DNA of 64,000 bases from contig PLZV01000025.1 in the NCBI GenBank assembly GCA_003152315.1, forward strand, positions 1-64,000, given 5' to 3'. A program made the translations under genes and the position numbers. How positions within the stretch are numbered: the stretch's first letter is position 1; each line of letters begins with the position of its first letter. The DNA is from Verrucomicrobiota bacterium. Lineage in GTDB: Bacteria; Verrucomicrobiota; Verrucomicrobiia; Palsa-1439. Below the pieces are notes generated by a model. That model was not told the DNA's origin. It saw nothing but the letters and a program-made list of their open reading frames with translations, and did not search any database. Below are positions 57,540-64,000 of this stretch, one piece after another.

Positions 57540-58088
57540 ATGAATTCCCTGCGCAACTGGGTATCGAGAAGTCGGGAGCAATCCGGCCAGGCATTGATCG
57601 AATTCATGTTCGTTGCCTTTATCTTGCTCTTTATGCTGTTCGGCATGATTGATTTCTGCCGCGCGATTTCCACCCGCCAGGTGCTGATCAACCTGTCACG
57701 CGAAGGGGCCAACCTGGCGGCGCGCGGAACTGGAGATACCCCCAACGCAGTGATCTCAAACGCGATTTCCGCCGTGATCGCCGGGGCCGCTCCCCTCAAC
57801 ATGGCCACCAACGGGCTGGTGATCATCACGGCGGTGTTCAATAACAATGGCGCTTACGTGGTCACCAACCAGGTCATCGAGGGAGGGCTCTCCAACTCGG
57901 TCAGCAAGGTCGCCCCGAATGGCCTTGGGAGCACGCCCAATATGCCCGCCACGGCGGTGCCGATTCCCCAATCGAACCAGACCATGTTCGTGAGTGAAGT
58001 GTTCTACAGCTACAAACCGGCGACCCCGATTGGCAAACTGTTGAACTTCAATATGACCAACGCGCTTTACGATGCGGCGTTTTTTTAG
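57540..58088 (+). CDS. TadE-like pilus assembly protein
   Basis: SGQALIEFMFVAFILLFMLFGMIDFCRAISTRQVLINLSREGANLAARG. Confidence 0.9.
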   Translation: MNSLRNWVSRSREQSGQALIEFMFVAFILLFMLFGMIDFCRAISTRQVLINLSREGANLAARGTGDTPNAVISNAISAVIAGAAPLNMATNGLVIITAVFNNNGAYVVTNQVIEGGLSNSVSKVAPNGLGSTPNMPATAVPIPQSNQTMFVSEVFYSYKPATPIGKLLNFNMTNALYDAAFF

Positions 58089-58115
58089 GTCTTGATGAAT
58101 TGCGAGGTCAGTGCG

Positions 58116-59321
58116 ATGCGAAGGAAATCCGCCCATACCACCCGTGGCGAGCGGGGACAGACTCTGTTGATGTTCCTGCTTTTCATGATTGTCTTGATCA
58201 TTTTTATCGGCCTCGGCGTCGATCTTGGGTTTGCCTATATCACCCGGGCCAGGCTGTCGAAAGCGGTGGATTCCGCCTGTTTGACGGGAGTACGTAACCT
58301 ATTGAATGGCCAGCCTGCGGCCGCTGACGCGGCCCGCGCCGCGTTTTCCATCAACTACGGCACCTCTGGTCGCGATGTCGCGCCGCCCACTGTCACTGTG
58401 ACCTTCAACACGGTCAACAACAATACTGTGGTCGACGTCGGGGCGACCGTTTCTATCAACACCTATTTCATTCGGGTTCTGCCCCTATGGAAGACGCTGG
58501 CGGTAGGTTCCACAGCTGAGGCCACGCGCGCCGACGTCATCATGTCGTTGGTGCTGGACATTTCTGGATCCATGAACGGCGATGGCGGAATTGCCGGCTT
58601 AAAGATCGCGGTCCCCGACTTTGTCAATCAGTTTAGCGATGCTAATGATCGGGTGGCCATGGTCACCTTTTCGTGTGGGGCAACTACTCCCGTTCCTATG
58701 ACGCGTCCTTTTAGGGCGACCATCGACACAGCGGTTCAGAGTTTGAATGGTATTAGCTGGACCTGTTCGGAGCGAGGTCTGACCAATGGGCTTGTGCAAA
58801 ACCAAGGCACGCCAATCGTGGCGGGCGAAAACGTCATCAAGGTGATCGTGTTCTTTACGGACGGCCTGGCAAATACCTGGTATTGGCCGGGGTTCAATTG
58901 CGGACCGCTGGACATGGGTCCCGATAAGACGCTGTACGATCCGAACACGCTGTGCGACTCGAAGAGTTGCACCGTACCCGCGACGATTGCGGGTCTGAGC
59001 GGCACGGTTAACACCGGCAACCAGTGCAGCGACATGTATGCCGAGGCAGAAGCGCGTGCGCGCGCTGTGGCAAGTCTGGCACGGTCCGAAGGTAACATTG
59101 TCTATGCCATCGGATTTGGCGATCCAATAAATGGTCCTAAAGAGTGCGGGCATCCTCCGTTGAACATCGCCTTCCTCAAGGCGCTTGCCAACACTCCGGA
59201 TAGCACATACTACGACAGCACCCAGCCATCTGGCGACATTGCGATCGGCTCCGACGCATCGGATATAGACCAACTCTTTCAGACGATCGCGTCCAAGATC
59301 CTGTTGCGGCTGAGCAAGTAG
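58116..59321 (+). CDS. TadG-like VWA protein
   Basis: GERGQTLLMFLLFMIVLIIFIGLGVDLGFAYITRARLSKAVDSA; MIDAS LVLDISGSMNGD. Confidence 0.9.
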   Translation: MRRKSAHTTRGERGQTLLMFLLFMIVLIIFIGLGVDLGFAYITRARLSKAVDSACLTGVRNLLNGQPAAADAARAAFSINYGTSGRDVAPPTVTVTFNTVNNNTVVDVGATVSINTYFIRVLPLWKTLAVGSTAEATRADVIMSLVLDISGSMNGDGGIAGLKIAVPDFVNQFSDANDRVAMVTFSCGATTPVPMTRPFRATIDTAVQSLNGISWTCSERGLTNGLVQNQGTPIVAGENVIKVIVFFTDGLANTWYWPGFNCGPLDMGPDKTLYDPNTLCDSKSCTVPATIAGLSGTVNTGNQCSDMYAEAEARARAVASLARSEGNIVYAIGFGDPINGPKECGHPPLNIAFLKALANTPDSTYYDSTQPSGDIAIGSDASDIDQLFQTIASKILLRLSK

Positions 59322-59926
59322 GCATACTTAGGAGTGGTCAGCTTTTCTCGCAGTCAAACTGGTTTTCCAGACTTGAATCCATCCTCTCCCATTTCGCTGC
59401 GCTTCACCGGCCCGGTGGTTGGTTCTGGACGCGGCGTTCCAAAAGAAGTACGATTGACTGGGTTCTTTGAAGGGGAAGAGAGTGGCTGAAAAACATGTAT
59501 TCTGCGAAACGAACCCGAATTGCTTTCGCGTAAACATACATGTATCTAGTTGAGCGAAATAGACTTATGTAGTTTGAGTGTGGGGACGCATTCGGGTTCG
59601 TTTGCCGCAAAAACCGCATCGCGGTGCTTGCCACGGGAGTACGGGTGTGGCGTTTGCTGCGGAAATACAACGTGCAGCGTCTCGTCTAACTCGGCTCGCC
59701 TCGCGGCCTACAAAAGGAGTTGCACCGACCGTTACTATTCCACCTGACCGCGAGATTTTCTGTCTGCCAAGCTTCGGCTGGCCCCGCACAATCGGGATGG
59801 TGGCAGTGTCAAGATGCGCCCTTCTCTGGATGGAAACTGTTTGGCAAGAACCCCGCTCATCTGCTACTATAGCACCCAGTGGCATTATCTCAGATCGCTC
59901 GGGGGAGACGAGAGGTGAAAAGCGCC

Positions 59927-61234
59927 ATGCCAAATCGTGCTGGCCGGGTCAGGGACTCGGGCCAGGTCATGGTGCTTTTCGTGCTCCTGATGGTTGTGCT
60001 GATCCTGTTCATCGGACTCGGCATCGATCTGGGCTTCTCCTACATCACGCGGGCAAACTTATCGAAGGCAGTTGACGCCGCTGCCTTGTTGGGCGCCAGC
60101 AGTCTTTCCGGTGGGACAAATAACGCCCAGGCAGTGGCCCTCAGCGCGTTCGATCTGAACTATGGCGTCTCCAGTCGCGACGCCGCGGATCCCCACGTCG
60201 ACGTCCAGATCTTCAATGATGTCAACGGAAACCAGGTAGTGCACGTCACGGCGACGGTCAGCATCAACACCTTTTTCATCCGTGTCCTGCCGCAGTGGAC
60301 CACGCTTGAAGTGGGATCGGATGCGGAAGCCACGCGCGCCAACGTCGTCATGACGCTGGTGCTGGACTGTTCCGGATCGATGGACCAGTCGAGGGGGGCC
60401 CCGCCAGTGGGAAATGGTACCGGCAGCGGCGGCGGCCAGTATCTTCCTGGTGCCGTCACGGCCTTCATCAACAATTTTGACGACAAACACGATCAGGCGG
60501 CAGTGGTTAGCTTCTCAACGATCCAGTCGAATGCTTTCTATGGAGGAACGCAATCACAGCCAAAGCCAACACAGCCATTCAAGAGCCAAGTCATCGATGC
60601 AGTTAATGCCTTCGGTTGGCAGGGCTACACGTTTTCACAGGGTGGTTTGACCAACGGGCTGGTCATGGAAAACAACGCCACGATTCCGGCCAATGAAAGC
60701 GTCGTCAAGGTCGTCGTCTTCTGCACGGACGGTCGAGCGAATGTCATCCAGGACACTTTCAACTGTCCACCGTCGACCACTATGAATTATGGAGGAAAGG
60801 ACTCGTGTAACGGCGACGGTGTCCACTTTTTCGACTCGATTACCGGTGCTCCTCTTCCTAACTGCGATGTGACAGTGGATGGCGGAGTACCGCCCTGCTG
60901 TGAGGGAGCATCTGGGTATCCATCTTCGATATCATCGGGATCAATACAGCCCTTTATCTGCACAAATGTTACTGCTGAGTCACAGTTCCGAGCTGTCCAG
61001 GTGGCGAATGAGATGAGGGGAGACGGGATAATCGTCTATTCAATCGGTGTGGGCAGCGGATTGACTCCGGATCTTGGTTTTCTCAACTTTCTCCAGCAGG
61101 TTGCCAATGATCCGGCGTTGAAGGGAACGCCGACACACTTCGACGGGGAGGCCGTGGTTGCCAACGACCCATCCCAACTCAGTGTGGTTTTCCAGCAGAT
61201 TGCGTCCAAGATCCTGTTTCGGCTGACCAAGTAA
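59927..61234 (+). CDS. TadG-like VWA protein, paralog
   Basis: DSGQVMVLFVLLMVVLILFIGLGIDLGFSYITRANLSKAVDAA; MIDAS LVLDCSGSMDQ. Confidence 0.9.
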   Translation: MPNRAGRVRDSGQVMVLFVLLMVVLILFIGLGIDLGFSYITRANLSKAVDAAALLGASSLSGGTNNAQAVALSAFDLNYGVSSRDAADPHVDVQIFNDVNGNQVVHVTATVSINTFFIRVLPQWTTLEVGSDAEATRANVVMTLVLDCSGSMDQSRGAPPVGNGTGSGGGQYLPGAVTAFINNFDDKHDQAAVVSFSTIQSNAFYGGTQSQPKPTQPFKSQVIDAVNAFGWQGYTFSQGGLTNGLVMENNATIPANESVVKVVVFCTDGRANVIQDTFNCPPSTTMNYGGKDSCNGDGVHFFDSITGAPLPNCDVTVDGGVPPCCEGASGYPSSISSGSIQPFICTNVTAESQFRAVQVANEMRGDGIIVYSIGVGSGLTPDLGFLNFLQQVANDPALKGTPTHFDGEAVVANDPSQLSVVFQQIASKILFRLTK

Positions 61235-61270
61235 GCCGTCCCTCCAAGGGAACGGGAAGTGGATGGGGCA

Positions 61271-61759
61271 CTAAACGCGGCGTGAGGGCTCTTCAAATAC
61301 GTCGCACGAATCGTCCGTAACTTCACTGCCGAGATCGATGGGGATTTGCGGCTCCCCGCGCGCCTGTTCCAGCACGGCGGCAATTTGTTTGACAGCGCCG
61401 GCGGAGTAGAAACGCACCAGGCCGAGCGTCGTCTTCGGTCCGAACACCGTCATGAGCATCGCCTCGTCGTTGATAGCCGACATGAGGATATGCGATTGCC
61501 GGCCTTGTTGGTGCAACGCGGAGAACTCGGTTTCCCCCACGCGCCGGGCCACCTCGCGAGTTGCCGCAAAACTGCCCGCCGCCAGCGCCGAGAGTATCGT
61601 CGGGTCGATGGTGTCGGGGATTTCACCGTGCTGGCTGAGGATCGAGCCGCCGCGTTCGATAATCAGCACGAACGACGCTTCGGATTTCTCCAGAAAGTCT
61701 TCCAGCGCCTTGAGGAGGCCCCCCGCCGCTTGAATCGTCAGGATTGGCATTGCGTGCAT
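61271..61759 (-). CDS. Roadblock/LC7-domain protein (MglB-like)
   Basis: GLLKALEDFLEKSEASFVLIIERGGSILSQHGEIPDTIDPTILSALAAGSFAATREVAR. Confidence 0.85.
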   Translation of the reverse strand: MHAMPILTIQAAGGLLKALEDFLEKSEASFVLIIERGGSILSQHGEIPDTIDPTILSALAAGSFAATREVARRVGETEFSALHQQGRQSHILMSAINDEAMLMTVFGPKTTLGLVRFYSAGAVKQIAAVLEQARGEPQIPIDLGSEVTDDSCDVFEEPSRRV

Positions 61760-61790
61760 GTCGGTCGCTTGTGATCACCTGGTTGCTGGA

Positions 61791-62474
61791 TCAGCGGCGG
61801 GCCGCCGCGGCGGCGATTCCCGAAAGGGCCGTCGTGGCCGACGACGTCGCGCTGCGCTGTTGTTGTTTGGTCGCGGCTGTCTCGTTTTCGCGCGCGAATT
61901 TCTGTAACAGGAGCCGTGAGATCGCGTTGAGAGTGGCGAACACGCCCTGACCGGAGGTGGCGATGCCAACGAAGCTCGGCACGCGGACCTTGCGGTTATT
62001 GAGAACGAAATCGAGGTAGTGCACCGGCGCGGGATTCCCGAGGTCGCGTTTGTTATATTGGACCACGTAGGGGATTTGGTCGAGGCTCGTGCCCTGGCGC
62101 ACGAGGTTCTCTTCAAGGTTCTTGAAGCTTTCGATGTTCTCTTCCATCTTGTCCCACTGTGAATCCGCGACGAACACAACGCCATCGACACTCCGCAGGA
62201 CAAGCTGGCGCGTGGCGTTATAGATGACCTGGCCTGGCACCGTGTACAGCTGGAACTTGGTCTTGAAGCCCTTGACGACCACGGCGTTCAGCGGCAGGAA
62301 GTCGAAGAACAGCGTGCGGTCCGCGGCGGTCGCCAGCGAGACGAGCTCACCCTTGTGCGCTTCGGCCACCTGGCTGTGGATATAGGTCAGGTTGGTCGTC
62401 TTGCCGCACAGCGCGGGCCCGTAGTAGACGATCTTGAATTGTATTTCTTTGTTGACGTAGTTGATGATCGACAT
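61791..62474 (-). CDS. MglA-like small Ras-type GTPase
   Basis: KIVYYGPALCGKTTNLTYIHSQV (P-loop), LYTVPGQVIYNATRQLVLRSVDGVVFVADS, VVQYNKRDL. Confidence 0.92.
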   Translation of the reverse strand: MSIINYVNKEIQFKIVYYGPALCGKTTNLTYIHSQVAEAHKGELVSLATAADRTLFFDFLPLNAVVVKGFKTKFQLYTVPGQVIYNATRQLVLRSVDGVVFVADSQWDKMEENIESFKNLEENLVRQGTSLDQIPYVVQYNKRDLGNPAPVHYLDFVLNNRKVRVPSFVGIATSGQGVFATLNAISRLLLQKFARENETAATKQQQRSATSSATTALSGIAAAAARR

Positions 62475-62486
62475 GACTGGGGCTCC

Positions 62487-63965
62487 TTACACAACGGCCC
62501 GCTGACGACACAGCGGGGCAAGTTCCTGGCTGATGCGCTCGCAACGGCGCAACAGCGCTTTGCTGAAGTGACGGTTATCGTGGATGACTACGAGGAAAAT
62601 ATCGCCTGCGCGGAAAATGCTGAGTGGTTGCTGATCGGTGAACACTGACAGACGAGTGACCTCTCCCACGCGCAACTCCTTCGTGTAGGTACCCACTTTG
62701 TTGAACAATTCCGGAGCGAACACACTGATGGTTTCCTGGTCCAGGTGCGGCGGCAATTGGCCTGTCACAAACACGCCGTCCGACATCGCGAGAATGCAGC
62801 CCGCGACTCCCTCGAGTTGGCTCGTGAGTCGCACTACGTCCTGCAGTGTGAGTTCTTCGTTGTGCTCGACTCCGAGCAGGCGGTTGAGTCCACGTCTCGC
62901 CGGGCCGGCCAACGCGCGAAACGCCTTGCGGCTGATGCCGGGAATTCCGTGCAAGACTTCCAACGATTGGAATCCGCCGCGGGCATTGCGGGATTCGATG
63001 ATTCGCTGAGCGGCGACAGGACCAACGCCTTCGATACTGGCCAATTCTTCCACCGTGCAGGAATTGAGACGTGCCAGGAGTGAATTCGGAGTCAGAGCCG
63101 AGCTCGATACGGGTGCTGTCGGGGGTGCCACCTGTACCTCGTGTACGACTTCGTCGGCCGGTGCTTCCACCACAGGTGCTGGTGTCTCGGCAACAGGCAC
63201 CGGCGTCTCAACAAAAGTGGGGGTAGGACTGATTACCGGTGTAACTGTCTCCACGATCGGAGCAATGTTCACCGGTTCGGCGGATGCGGTAATCGGCTCG
63301 GGTGTTTGGACGAACACCGATGGTTGTTGCGTCCCTGCCGGCGCGGTTTCCGCGATCGGCGCGTTGGACTGTTGTTCCGCAGGCGCGGACACTTCGGCCA
63401 CGGGTTCTACCTGCGCAACCACTGACTCAATGTCTGGTTCCGACTGGGGTGCGGGTTCAGCGGCTATTGGCTCTACGACGGCGGATTTCTCCGCGAAGAT
63501 GGACAGGCCCTCGTCTTCAAGCGTGCTGGACGTGAACTCGATTGGTGCGGGCGTGGTTTCCGCCGCGATCGACGCGGGCACGAACTCGGGTTGCACCGGC
63601 TCGGGAGCGCGGACTTCGACGGGAGCGGGCGTGGAAGATTTTTCTGTGAACGGAGTAGGGATCTCGCTGTCGCTGAAATCGATCTCCTGCAATTCCGAGG
63701 AGTTCGACTGACTGACGAAGAGATTGGGCGGCAGTTGTGTGACGATCTCCTGCAACGCAATCGGTATGGTCTCATCGGAAATTTGGGGCAGCGGCGAAGC
63801 CAGGATACCGCGCGGCATCAGGCCCACAGCAACGCCCAAGGGCAGGCGGACCCGCGCGATCTTCAATTGCGGCAACACCAGGTCGGACGGCAACGCGATG
63901 CGCGAATCCAGATCGATGCGCCGCCACAGGTCGGTGCGCGGGCAGACGAAATACTGATCCGGCAT
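62487..63965 (-). CDS. Proline-rich scaffold with HhH (ComEA-like) and C-terminal roadblock-like domain
   Basis: SCTVEELASIEGVGPVAAQRIIESRNARGGFQSLEVLHGIPGISRKAFRAL (HhH); LTLQDVVRLTSQLEGVAGCILAMSDGVFVTGQLP... (roadblock-like). Confidence 0.8.
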   Translation of the reverse strand: MPDQYFVCPRTDLWRRIDLDSRIALPSDLVLPQLKIARVRLPLGVAVGLMPRGILASPLPQISDETIPIALQEIVTQLPPNLFVSQSNSSELQEIDFSDSEIPTPFTEKSSTPAPVEVRAPEPVQPEFVPASIAAETTPAPIEFTSSTLEDEGLSIFAEKSAVVEPIAAEPAPQSEPDIESVVAQVEPVAEVSAPAEQQSNAPIAETAPAGTQQPSVFVQTPEPITASAEPVNIAPIVETVTPVISPTPTFVETPVPVAETPAPVVEAPADEVVHEVQVAPPTAPVSSSALTPNSLLARLNSCTVEELASIEGVGPVAAQRIIESRNARGGFQSLEVLHGIPGISRKAFRALAGPARRGLNRLLGVEHNEELTLQDVVRLTSQLEGVAGCILAMSDGVFVTGQLPPHLDQETISVFAPELFNKVGTYTKELRVGEVTRLSVFTDQQPLSIFRAGDIFLVVIHDNRHFSKALLRRCERISQELAPLCRQRAVV

Positions 63966-64000
63966 GACAGCGACGAGGCTCCGTAGACTGACGGTAATCT

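Overview
This 64 kb window looks like a Verrucomicrobia/PVC-type chromosome. That assignment is inferred from PEP-CTERM proteins, a DUF2723 protein, an H-X9-DG-type prepilin and giant NHL/CHB_HEX proteins; no marker gene was checked. Main blocks: (1) ECF sigma factor plus anti-sigma/VWA fusion; (2) a glycan cluster at 3.2-15.2 kb (rdgB, heptose-nucleotide genes, GT2/GT39 transferases, DUF2723); (3) a compact type II-C-like CRISPR-Cas locus at 16.8-22.4 kb with a 1090-aa Cas9, Cas1, Cas2 and 13 identical 36-bp repeats. I also located an unannotated minus-strand tracrRNA there, with anti-repeat, internal hairpin and 12-bp terminator, whose promoter overlaps the cas9 start; (4) a mixed region with an HTH regulator/membrane protein pair, a D-Ala-D-Ala carboxypeptidase, DUF2252, a MenAT-like pair, an IS1380-type transposase between two pieces of a VWA gene, PEP-CTERM genes and a 2106-aa secreted protein; (5) housekeeping genes (PpiC-type PPIase, CNNM/CBS pair, PPK2, hisF, trpE, trmB, tRNA-Phe); (6) a secreted protein with two tandem Hint/intein-like domains in front of two Tim44-like domains; (7) TadE/TadG genes next to an MglA-like GTPase/roadblock operon. 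The most interesting leads are the CRISPR locus (tracrRNA antisense to the cas9 start, near-duplicate spacers differing at one seed position, a spacer encoding a sigma54-activator signature, a sigma54-like promoter before cas1), the tandem-Hint/Tim44 protein, and several repeat or operator-like DNA elements in intergenic regions. All calls are by eye; no database search was run.
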